From assembly GCA_020284085.1 (NCBI GenBank), contig JACEVL010000336.1, positions 255,501 to 319,500 on the forward strand: a stretch of 64,000 nt of DNA. Direction: 5' to 3'. This document shows, piece by piece, positions 30,470-39,060 of this stretch. The position numbers and the translations under genes were made by a program. The DNA comes from Aporrectodea caliginosa. Taxonomy: Eukaryota > Annelida > Clitellata > Crassiclitellata > Lumbricidae. Positions within the stretch are counted from its first letter, which is position 1, and each line of letters opens with the position of its first letter. The notes beneath the pieces are model-generated. The model did no database searches. It was not told where the DNA came from and was given only the letters and a program-made list of their open reading frames with translations.

Positions 30470-31115
30470 TCCACAGTAACAACTCTCTCCATAACCCAGC
30501 ACCTATGTTAATTCCCCAGGTGGGGTTAGGATGACGGACGGTGGAAGTGTTCAGGGATGCGTTCAACCTGGTCCTGTTATCAGCGGGCTTTAGTTAAATT
30601 GGAGTTTTATGAGGTATCATGATTGTGTCAGCTGAATTCTTTACTCTTCGTCCCAATTTGTGCCCTTACTAAGAAGATGCTGTTATTTATAAATTGTTTT
30701 GTTATAATAAATTTCTCTTCATCATCCTCTTCTCTCTCTACGCTTTCTCCTCTTCTTCCTCCTCTTACTCTTTCTCTTCCTCGCTCTTCTCTCTTGCATT
30801 CTCCTGTCTCCTCTTTCTGTTGATCATCTTATTTCTCATCCTCCTCTTCCTCTGCCTTCTCCTTATCATTTTCCTCCTCTTTCCCTTCCTGTTCCCATTA
30901 CTCCTCCTATTCCCGCCGCCCCCCATCTCCTTCTTCCATCCACTTTTTCTCCTACTCCTCCTTCCTGCGCCCCTCCTCCTCTTCCTCCGCTTCCTCCTCC
31001 TCATCTTCCTTTTCTGTTTCATACTCTTCTCACTTTGAACCGACTCCTCCTTTTCCTACGATCTCAATTTCTTCCTCCACCTTCTTCTCCTCCGCCCCTC
31101 CGCCTTCTTTTGTGA
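30470..31115 (+). repeat. PY-family copy with ~390-bp polypyrimidine tract
   Basis: 30,530-30,715 matches the family at 61,440-61,755 (GGATGCGTT..., CTCTTCGTCCCAATTTGTGC, CTTACTAAGAAGATGCTGTT). About 30,715-31,115 is almost pure C/T (CTCCTCTTCCTCC-type units). Long ORFs on both strands are artefacts of this tract. Such a mirror-rich purine/pyrimidine strand could form triplex DNA. Confidence 0.8.
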
Positions 31116-31330
31116 ACCAATTCCAGTGCAATGATTATCTTATTGGGACTGAAGTTCAGTTTCCAAAGCGGATGCCCCTCTTGTGGGGCCAATTCTCAGA
31201 AGCGACACCCAACTGCCTGTCAGAGGGCCTTTAATTAGTAGACCCTGACGGATCATCATGCCAACTTTGGTGCTTTTATCTGTAGTAAGGTCGCTTAGTG
31301 AAATTATCAACGATAATTTCACTAAGCCAC
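31115..31330. other. Unassigned, with a perfect 16-bp stem hairpin
   Basis: GCTTAGTGAAATTATC (31,293-31,308), loop AAC, then GATAATTTCACTAAGC (31,312-31,327): a perfect inverted repeat. Upstream, CCCCTCTTGTGGGGCC and CTGCCTGTCAGAGGGCC are GC-rich. No gene is seen. Confidence 0.6.
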
Positions 31331-31560
31331 CTCACTACAAGGGAATTAATTCGTCTTATAACTCCAGTGCACAAGTTTTTTTGCATTGTCTTCCTGTTCA
31401 GAAAGCATTTGTGTCAAATTATTTAGGCTCGTAGTTTATAAAAAAATCAACTTTGAATGCCAGATGTCGTGAAACCCTTGACAATGCAATGCTCTCCTTA
31501 AACACCTTTAATACGTCTTCGAGTGCTATTATAAATTCATCATTCGCGTTTACTGACTTA
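31330..31560 (+). repeat. LINE-1w fragment and G module
   Basis: 31,335-31,430 is a short RT-tail remnant (SLHCLPVQKA reading). 31,455-31,560 is a G module (GCAATGCTCTCCTTAAACACC, TTATAAATTCATCATTCGCG). Confidence 0.5.
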
Positions 31561-31566
31561 CTACAG

Positions 31567-31690
31567 ATAAAACTCCGCCACTGTTCGCTTTCTGACAGTG
31601 CCAGTCCCAAGCCTGGATAAAGGAGGAGGGCGACGCTAATGGTCTTTGTTACCACACAGCTAGTCGTTAAACAGAAAAACCACCACTGAC
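31567..31690 (+). mobile_element. B-family retroposon
   Basis: Head AACTCCGCCACTGTTCGCTT, middle, core ending GTCGTTAAACAGAAAAACC. Nearly the same sequence as the copy at 2982-3100. Confidence 0.75.
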
Positions 31691-31693
31691 TGA

Positions 31694-31778
31694 GAGCTGT
31701 AATATGCCAAAAACTAATCTTTGTCGGCGACAACGGCCTATGTTGTCATAAGCTGCCGTTAAACTGTGGATCCAATCC
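31694..31778 (+). mobile_element. A-family retroposon
   Basis: GAGCTGTAATATGCCAAAAA to TGTGGATCCAATCC. It lies directly between two B elements. No TSD of its own is obvious. Confidence 0.7.
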
Positions 31779-31907
31779 TATCGCTAGATTGTGCCAGTCT
31801 CAGTGCCAGTCCCAAGCCTGGAGAAAGGAGGAGGGCGACGCTAAGGGTCTTTGTTACCATACAGCTAGTCGTTAAAAAGTCCATACTACTACTACTATCG
31901 CTAGATT
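31778..31907 (+). mobile_element. B-family retroposon with 13-bp target-site duplication
   Basis: CTATCGCTAGATT at 31,778-31,790 and 31,895-31,907 flank a B copy that ends TCCATACTACTACTA. The AACTCCGCC head is missing, so this is a 5'-truncated insertion, as expected for retrotransposition. Confidence 0.85.
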
Positions 31908-31909
31908 TC

Positions 31910-32110
31910 ATCGGAATAGACATAAGGTGCTGTCGACGTCAATGCGTAAGGCTCGGGCAATGATAAACCTTCAATCCACGTTGTCAGCAACCCTTTTAGG
32001 TGCCATTGTATTTTTATGTGCAAACTGAAAGAGTATTAACCACCGTTTGACGTTGTAACTGTGGCGCGTTAAGGTCTAGTGATAAACGTGTTGGAATTTC
32101 AACGGAGAAG
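31910..32110 (+). repeat. G-module downstream sequence
   Basis: AAACCTTCAATCCACGTTGTCAGCAACCC and TGCCATTGTATTTTTATG match 4430-4490 and 33,745-33,790: a constant block after the G module. Confidence 0.45.
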
Positions 32111-32114
32111 TCGG

Positions 32115-32550
32115 GGATCCACTGTAATGGGAAGATCAAGGGAACTTATTCGTCTTATAAGCCCTGTGCGTTATTCTTATAAAACATTGGACTATATTAT
32201 AGTCAACCGCGATAAGTGTGATCATACCCTTCTGTTCGTTCTGCTCAGTCATTTATTTCATTGTCAACTTTTTCAATTCACTATAATAATGATCCAGAAT
32301 TTAAGATACATCCAATTGTTTATCCACCATGGGCTGCCTCTCTGTCTTCGGGGATTTATCTTCTGGATGTTGACCCTATTGCTACTTGTTTTCGGTGAGG
32401 CATTTCTTTTTATGCCGTATGATTTAGAAACCGGCGCTATAGAAATTACATAATGAAATATTACATAGTTCACAGAGAAGCATGGATTTATCTCGCAACG
32501 AAGCAGCCGCCGTTGCAATATTATGAAGCATTTAATTTAAAATTAATGTG
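32115..32550 (+). mobile_element. LINE-1w 3' end
   Basis: GTTATTCTTATAAAACATTGG (KTLD), a deleted RT tail, CTGCTCAGTCATTTATTTCA (ORF end), then GTTTATCCACCATGGGCTGCC, TCTTCTGGATGTTGACC, CCGGCGCTATAGAAATTAC and the distal UTR. It has the same internal deletion pattern as 5440-5975, so the two copies may derive from a deleted master or a non-autonomous derivative. Confidence 0.7.
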
Positions 32551-32975
32551 TTTAGCGCATAGCACATGACGTTCTAGATAGGAATGCAAATTCGTCAGTT
32601 ACGTTTTATCGCCAGGTGCAAACACAACTGTGCAATGATTATAAGGAGTGGCGCTAAATAAATTAGGGCAAAATATAAATAATAAAACCCTGTCGTCAAA
32701 TGCTGAACATTTTATCAATGTGTTGTCCAAGAATCTTGTGACGTGCGTCAGGTCGACGTCAGAGGCTCTGGATGTCGTTAGATGGCGTTTCAGGCTGTGC
32801 AATTTCATGCTCTACTCAGACACCTTTAAAACGTTCCCGATAGAAATTTTAAATTCGTCAGTTACGTTTTATCGCCATATTATTTTATCGATACTAGTTC
32901 GTTTTACGTTGTCAGACACCTATTGTACGGGTGTCTATCGAATTTACATCGGTTATACTTATACCTTGTTTGATC
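32550..32975 (+). repeat. G modules
   Basis: Units at about 32,570-32,630 and 32,755-32,885 (GTCGTTAGATGGCGTTTCAGGC, GACACCTTTAAAACG, TTAAATTCGTCAGTTACGTT). Confidence 0.5.
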
Positions 32976-32976
32976 T

Positions 32977-33112
32977 GGGTGAGCTATGGTGTAGTGGTTA
33001 GACTGTTTCTCCCCCAAGTCGGGAGTTCAGATCCCATCCATGGCAGATGTTTCGTTTCGCTCCACTTGCGCCCCTTGTCAACGCAGCTATTATTATAATG
33101 AGTACACTGACA
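32977..33112 (+). mobile_element. SINE-3, tRNA-Asp-like SINE
   Basis: GAGCTATGGTGTAGTGGTTA (A-box-like) and GAGTTCAGATCCC (B-box-like), then the SINE-3 body ending TATTATAATGAGTACACTG. Confidence 0.65.
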
Positions 33113-33480
33113 TTGGGAAGATGGAGCTAATTTGTCTTACATGTCCCTTTGTGTAGTTCTTTGCATTGGCATCGTGTTCAGCAAAGGAGTCTTGTCAAAT
33201 TCAGGCTCACTGTTAATAAAACATTGAACTCTTGCCAAAAACAATACTTCTGATTAGTTCTTGTTCCCACACTTATCATTATTCAACGAGGTCATCTGAT
33301 TATCTTTCTCTGGTCATACATAAATCAAGAACTGTTCTTGATGAACGTTCTTTTCGATTGCTTGGTGCAGATTTTGGAACACTCTCCCTGTATCTGTTCG
33401 TTCTGTTCAGTCGCTTTCGTTATTTCATTGTCAACTTAAAACTTGTTTCAAATGAGGATCGGATCTACAGTTTAACGACA
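33112..33480 (+). mobile_element. LINE-1w RT-tail fragment
   Basis: GCATCGTGTTCAGCAAAGGAG (VQQRS), KTLNS, ATTATTCAACGAGGTCATCTGATT, TCAAGAACTGTTCTTGATGAACG and the ORF end. The order matches the 17-kb copy without the large internal deletion, but with several frameshifts. Confidence 0.7.
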
Positions 33481-34190
33481 TCTGGAATAACTTATTGGGC
33501 CTGTGTCAAATTCGGTCTCAATAATTCTGAAGCATTGAACTCTGGTCTCAAGATGGCATCAAACACTGGGGAATGCCATGCTCTCCTTAGACACCTTTTA
33601 TACGCCTTCAATCGATATTATAATTAATTAATTTGCGTTCTGTCGTTAGTTCATGTCTAATCGTCGGGATGAATAAGGTGGGGATGACGTCAATTATTGA
33701 CTTAGAATTCACAAGACTCACCAAACAATGGATGCTATGTTCATAGTATGTTGTAAGCAACCCATTTTAGTGCCATTGAATTGTTTGGGTATGCTGGAAT
33801 GGTTTTCCAGGTTACGTTAAATCACTTAATTAACTATGCGCGTTAGTGTATACGGGTTGTTAGCGTAGTGGACTATCAACGCCTCTCTGTCTATGTTCGT
33901 TCTGCTCAGTCGCTTGTGTTATTTCATTTTCAACTTAAGACTTTTTCAACTTAGGATTAGATCCAGAGTTTAACGACATCCGCTGGACACAAAGGTCGTT
34001 GATGTTGGCTTAGAGTATATTGAACAGTTCTCCACCATAGGCTGCCACTCTGTCTGGATGTTGACCTAATTGCGCCATAGATTGATGGCTTGTGCATTAG
34101 ACACCGCGCTACAGAAGTTACTAATGACGAATTATTACAAAGTTCACGTAGAAGCAGCCTGCTTTATCATTATTGACCCTAGAAACGACA
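33480..34190 (+). repeat. G module, SINE-3 remnant and LINE-1w 3' end with D core
   Basis: 33,545-33,640 G module. 33,855-33,885 SINE-3 head remnant. 33,895-34,180 LINE-1w ORF end and 3' UTR, interrupted by a D core (CCAGAGTTTAACGACATCCG ... GGTCGTTGATGTTGG). Confidence 0.5.
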
Positions 34191-34429
34191 AAAACCGAAA
34201 AAGTGAAAGAGGCGAAAGAGGAAAATGAGAAATGGGAGGATCAATAGAAAGGAGAAGCAGGAGAAGGCGAAAGAAAGAAGAAGAGGAGGAAGAAGAGGAG
34301 GAGGGGAGAGGAGGGAAGAGAAAACGGTGATGAGGAGGAATTTATTAGAACAAAGCATTTTATAAATAACAGCTTCTTCTTAGTAAGGACAAAAATGAAA
34401 CGAAGAGCAGAAAAGGCAGAGAACCCATC

Positions 34430-34558
34430 AAGCCTCGTAGTAGTAGTTTCAATTTAACGACACTGTGTAATTACAAAGATCATTAGCGTCGCCCTCCTCC
34501 TTTATCCAGGCTTGGGACTGGCACTGCCAGAGTACGAACAGTGGCGGAGTTAAGCCTC
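34430..34558 (-). mobile_element. B-family retroposon with AAGCCTC target-site duplication
   Basis: AAGCCTC at 34,430-34,436 and 34,552-34,558 flanks a reverse B copy (34,437-34,551) with a TAGTAGTAG-type tail and a GGCGGAGTT head end. The same insertion with the same TSD is present in the right arm (61,532-61,660), so B inserted before the arms were copied. Confidence 0.85.
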
Positions 34559-35995
34559 ATTAAACCCAATGCAACTTAAACCAGCAGCGTCAGATAAAAG
34601 GAATCCCACATCTCTCCCTTCGGCCGCCATCCTCACCACACCAGGGACCTTGGTCGCTCAATTAACCGATTACATAAGTGCAGATTCAGATAATAGTGTG
34701 CCAACGCTGGTTGGCAGACTAACAAAATTATGTTTTTGTTGGCTTTCTGGAGCATCATACAGTGATCGCCCTGGACACCTTTAAAATGGTTGAAATCTGT
34801 GCTATATAAGGATAGGACACAATAGGCATTTAATTCATCCATTTCCTTATCTCATGACATTTTATAATTGAAAGGACTTCTTGCAATTCTAGATAATTTT
34901 TAAATTAATAATGGGCAAATTATAAGTTCGTGTAAATATTTTCTCGTTTATTTGTGAAATTAGTTATTTAAATGTACATAATTATGGTATTGAGTAGGCA
35001 AGCCTTGTTTTTTATTTCTATTTAATGGTTGTTACTTTTTCTGTAATAATGGTTTTATTTATTCGTTGAATAATTGTGGCAAATTAAAGAATAGAATAAC
35101 AATCTCATGCTGTAGTTCTAATCATTAGAAATTGTCGTCGAAGCTAAAGTGAAATCTTTTTAAAATTAATTGATTGTAAACTTCGGATCCATCATCAATA
35201 CGGTCTTGTTTGCCAATAGATGTCGCTCTGCAACTTCTAGTCTCCGTGGCCTTCGGATCTCCTTTTGATATCTCCGGACAACCCCTCTGACTAGACGCAG
35301 AGCTCGTGAAAAAGTTGGTGCTTGCGATTAACTTATAATTGGCGCTTTAAAAATTTACGGTTTCCGATAACGATGACTACACACTAACTGCGCACGGTGA
35401 CCTTAAAATAGCCGTTGACATACATGTAAGACACCTTTAAAATAGGTAAACACTATGGCATATAAAGCAATTGATTGCACGTAGTTGCTAGTTTCTTCTG
35501 TTCAGTCCTGCAAGTTGCTTAATATCAACGTCAACCGCCTTCGTTGCCACAAGATGTCGCTAAACAATGAAAATTGAAAATTATATATTATTAGTGAGAT
35601 TGAAATTCCGCCAATGCACGTCCGTGCATTAGTGCCAGGCAGTGCCAGGCCTAATGTGGGTCGCGTATTGCATGGAGTGACCTTACGGGGAGGGAGGAGG
35701 CCGTGAAGTATGTGAAAATAGTTTGAGAGAATTGAATGTAAAAGAGTAAAAGCAGCTCAAGAACAGTGTTAAACTTTTGTCAAAACAAGGAAAATCGACA
35801 GGGAGGAAACCTGAACGTGTCAATTTTCTCAGAATACCGTTGAGGCGTTTACGTTCCCCTGCAGTGGCAAATCCCCACCAAACAGAGGTGTATTTTCAAT
35901 TTGCCGCGTCTACTTAATTTATCCATCGTTGTTGGAAACCGCAGATTGTTAAAAATAGTTCCACAAAAGAATGTTTCCTATCGACCTCAATTGTG

Positions 35996-36315
35996 CAATA
36001 AGCTTATAAACTATTTGAATATCAGCATAATTATTAGTTTTCACTGCTGAGCAGCATATAGCCAGATTATGCAGCAGGGCTTTTAGCGCCGTGTATTACA
36101 GGCTGTCTGTTCTTTTTAGTAGTTAACTAGTTAAGATTGTTTCAATTGCATAACATGCAAATGTACAGCGCAGTGCATTTGTCAGGCGCTTAATTAAAGA
36201 GAAGAATAATGATATTATTATTATTAATAATAAGCTTATAAACTATTTGAATATCAGCATAATTATTAGTTTTCATTGCTGAGCAGCATATAGCCATGTT
36301 ATGCAGTAGGGCTAA
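35996..36315 (+). repeat. ~88-bp local duplication around a retroelement tail
   Basis: AATAAGCTTATAAACTATTT... TAGCCA occurs at 35,997-36,083 and 36,229-36,315. Between them is TTGCATAACATGCAAATGTA and GGCGCTTAATTAAAGAGAAG followed by ATTATTATT, the reverse complement of a segment near 57,035-57,110. This looks like a small retroelement 3' end whose insertion came with a long target-site duplication. Confidence 0.6.
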
Positions 36316-37550
36316 GCAAACTTTATATGCTTTGTGCATCATAACAGCCCACAGCCTATGTTCAAACGGCTTTAATGATGTTGCATCATAAGATATATAA
36401 TTAGCGTCGCCTCCTCCTTTTCAAGGCTTCTCACTGGCACCACCATAGAGTTCCATCATTCGGACAGGCACCACTTGATAGCATTAAGCTTTCCCGTTGT
36501 TTTCAACAGCCTTTGACCGCCAAGAACCGTTAACGTCGACCACATGTCTTATGTCCACGTCCAATCCATTGATTAAACGCATTTTATGAATTTATAGCAT
36601 CAGATGTAAGCGTTTAAAAGGTATCTAAGACGCGCACCGAACCACATATTGTTTAGCGACATCTTGTTGCTGCCAGTTGCGTCGACCTCTCATTAGCTTA
36701 TGTAGTAATTATATACTTTTTTATGTGGTAGTTATTGGATTGACAATGGTGCTACATAAGAGATATCATGAGCGTCGCCCTCCCTTCTTTTTCAGGCTTA
36801 GGACTGAAAGCATCCGAGAATACGACAATTGCTAAGTTTTTCTCTTATTTGATAGCTCAGTGACGTTGTGTCATATAAAGATGATCTGTGTTGCCCTTCT
36901 TAGTTCAGCCTGCGGACCACCACCCGCCAGTTGACATTTTAATCCATTGTTTGTCAACAGCTTGTTCCCTCCAATGGCTGTTAACGTAGACTCTACGTTT
37001 AGTTTCACATAATTTCTGGCGATGGATGGATGAATCCAGAGTTTAAGGACATCTTATGGGAACAAAAGGCTGTTGACATAGACAGAAATTATTTCAAACA
37101 TGTGTCACTGTTCCTATGGCATAACACAGTCCATACATTATGATTGGTTAATTGCTGTTTAACGACACCCTGTCATAACAAAGATGATTAGCGTCGCCCA
37201 CTTCCTTCTGCCCTGCTTGAGACTGGCACTACTACAGGTTGGGTAGTGACGGAGGGTATGCATTTTATCCGTTGTTTATCAACAGCGTTGGTGTAGCGAT
37301 ATTTTCTGTGCTTTGTAACCGGAGGGTTACAGGTTCCAATCTATATCAAGCCACTGCGTAGTGACCCTGAACAAGTTGCTCACCCTCAGTTGTCTGTGAG
37401 GAAGGCAACGGGAAACCACCTCACTCATCTCATCCCGGGTGACATGAGAACCAGTGGACATGCCTTCATCAACAGCTTGTGGCCGCCCAGGACCTTTAAC
37501 GTGGCACTTACTCTTTATAAGTGGGACTAATTTGCGATCTAGTTGTCGAT

Positions 37551-37635
37551 TGGATGGATTCACAGTTTAACGGCAGCTTATGACAACATAGGCCGTTTCC
37601 GCCGACAAAGATTAGTTTTGGCATATTACAGCTCT
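37551..37635 (-). mobile_element. A-family retroposon
   Basis: TGGATGGATTCACAGTTTAACGG to CATATTACAGCTCT. The possible TSD is GTCGAT/GTCGAC (left 37,545-37,550, right about 37,640), too short and imperfect to be sure. Confidence 0.7.
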
Positions 37636-37754
37636 GACTGTCGACTAAACGCATTTGCTGAATATATAACCACGGAAGAGAGCGTTTTAAGGGTGTCGTA
37701 GATGATCACTGTATCATCTGTTGTTCAGTGACAACTTCTGGCTGTAAAGGCCTA

Positions 37755-37835
37755 TTACTTAGGCGCCCCTGTAACGGCATGGCCGTGTTACGGCGCCATA
37801 TAAATTGTCGTAATTATTATTACTTCTACCTGTCA
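37755..37835 (+). mobile_element. LINE-2w 3' end
   Basis: GGCGCCCCTGTAACGGCATGG, GTGTTACGGCGCCATATAAATT and a TTATTATTAC tail. The same terminal sequence ends the LINE remnant at 50,880-51,094, which defines a second LINE 3'-end family. Confidence 0.55.
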
Positions 37836-37894
37836 TTACCTTGTATTCTAATTAGATATAATATCCATCGACAGGCGTTGTTTGTGTTTAACCA

Positions 37895-38370
37895 CTCTGA
37901 TTCTGGAGCACTAAGCAATTATTGTTGTGTGCGAAGGAGTTCTTCAATGTCACAACAGAGTAACAGTATAAGGGGAAGATTTTTTATCTACTATATGCAT
38001 TACAATGGGAGCGCCCTTATCAATCGGATACCATGACCCACAGTAGTAGCAATGGTAGTAGGCCTAGTATCAGTAGTAATAATTATAATGGTAAGATCAA
38101 CTGTAATGGTTTTGGTATGATTAGGAAGAGTGGTTGTAGTAGTGCTATTAGTGTTTGCATCAATAGGTAGTTTGAAGGTAGTAGCAGTAGTTTTATTATG
38201 TTTAGAGCGCCACTATCCAATGACAAATTCAAATTATGATCAATCGAGAGTGAAGGCTTGCTTAATGTATCTACACAGCTATTGTCTCAGGGAAGGAGGA
38301 TCGAACGCCTAGGCCTACTCTGCGCTTTACAAGGCGAACGCTCTAATTATTCGGCTACCGTGACCCACCG
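37895..38370 (-). mobile_element. Two SINE-1 copies, reverse orientation
   Basis: Copy 1 (37,895-38,040): GAGCGCCCTTATCAATCGGATACC at the head end. Copy 2 (38,205-38,370): GGAGGATCGAACG (B box), CTTTACAAGGCGAACGCTC and GGCTACCGTGACC. A (GTAGTA)n-like stretch separates them (38,040-38,190). Confidence 0.6.
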
Positions 38371-38945
38371 TGTCCATTGTAACGCAGAGACTACCGGTTT
38401 AAGCAACCTCCCCTGAGATGGTTACTGTGTAGGGATCTTGAGCAAATCCTTAACTCACAATTGATGAGCACTTTTCCAAAACTCACTCAGTCCATTTTTT
38501 TTATTTTTGAGTTTATTACTGCCATTTTATTCCTTATATGCAAATCTATAATATACATTATCAAACGGTGCCAAAACTCACTCAAAATATGAAATTGCAG
38601 GTGGAAAACCTTATACCGAAGAACTGGAAAGACAGACTTTTCGCCTAATAATGTATGCAAAAAAGCCTTATTAAAGACTAATAAATTGGTTGTGAGTTGA
38701 ATTTTCTGCATTGTTTGGGTAGCTTGTAGGTACACTTGACATATACTAACAAGAGAAACAGACAGATAATAGTAAGGATTGAACACAGGCTTGAAAACTA
38801 TTAAAACTCGTTTTCCCCGTTTTTCTCAACAAAAGTCTCGGTGGACTGAGTGAGTTTTGGAAATGTGCTCCTCAATTGTGCAGCGCCATCGACTGATGCT
38901 TGGTCATTACGTAGTTGTGTTTAATAAATGCGCAAAATTATAACA
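38358..38945 (+). mobile_element. SINE-1 copy split by a MITE
   Basis: The 5' part (TTGTAACGCAGAG, GTTACTGTGTAGGGATCTTGAGC, ACTCACAATTG) ends at about 38,463. The 3' part (CAATTGTGCAGCGCCATCGACTG) resumes at 38,872. Joining them restores the usual body (CACAATTG-CAGCGCCATCGA). Confidence 0.8.
38466..38869. mobile_element. MITE with 29-bp terminal inverted repeats
   Basis: The left terminus (38,466-38,494) begins GAGCACTTTTCCAAAACTCA. The right terminus (38,841-38,869) is its reverse complement except for one base. Host SINE-1 sequence CAATTG appears on both sides, probably the target-site duplication if the ends extend by two bases. An internal inverted piece of the terminus recurs near 38,571. 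It encodes no transposase, and a 99-codon minus-strand ORF looks non-coding. The superfamily is undetermined because the TSD length is ambiguous. Confidence 0.85.
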
Positions 38946-39060
38946 ATAATAATCAATAAATGATAACAGAAGTAGTTGTAGTAGTAGTGGCAGTGGCAGT
39001 AGTAGTGTTAGCAGTAGAGGTAACGGTAGTAGTAAGAAAATAGTGGAGGTACCGTACTCA
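38946..39060 (+). repeat. (AGT)n / GTAGTAG low-complexity tract
   Basis: GTAGTTGTAGTAGTAGTGGCAG-type sequence, the overgrown tail of the SINE-1 copy. Confidence 0.8.

Larger units (their letters stand above)
34200..36371 (-). repeat. Left arm of ~1.9-kb inverted duplicate
   Basis: The reverse complement matches 59,928-61,810 along its length. Landmarks in order: polypurine tract (34,200-34,335), TATAAATAACAGCTTCTTCTTAG, a B element (34,437-34,551), CGATTACATAAGTGCAGATTC, a ~350-bp AT-rich block, GTAAACTTCGGATCCATCATC, E-type core (35,535-35,570), CAAATCCCCACCAAACAGAGG, CTTATAAACTATTTGAATATC. Coordinate sums of matching points stay near 96,070-96,090. The left arm has an extra ~145-bp insertion/duplication (36,084-36,228). 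No ORF of note. Confidence 0.9.
36380..37890 (-). repeat. Higher-order module array, copy 1
   Basis: In plus-strand order: B' core (ATTAGCGTCGCCTCCTCC), E core (AACCGTTAACGTCGACCAC), E 3' half plus C core (GTTTAGCGACATCTTGTTGC), B' again, D element (37,030-37,130), B', an old SINE-2 (37,288-37,420), E core (37,470-37,510), A element (37,551-37,635), C-type (37,655-37,750). The block 36,400-36,960 matches 42,190-42,720 in order and orientation. Confidence 0.7.

Noticed and set aside
30694..31038. 114-codon leucine/phenylalanine/serine-rich ORF that looks like a membrane protein, and the basic ORF opposite it
   Set aside because: It lies wholly within the polypyrimidine tract; composition alone produces it.
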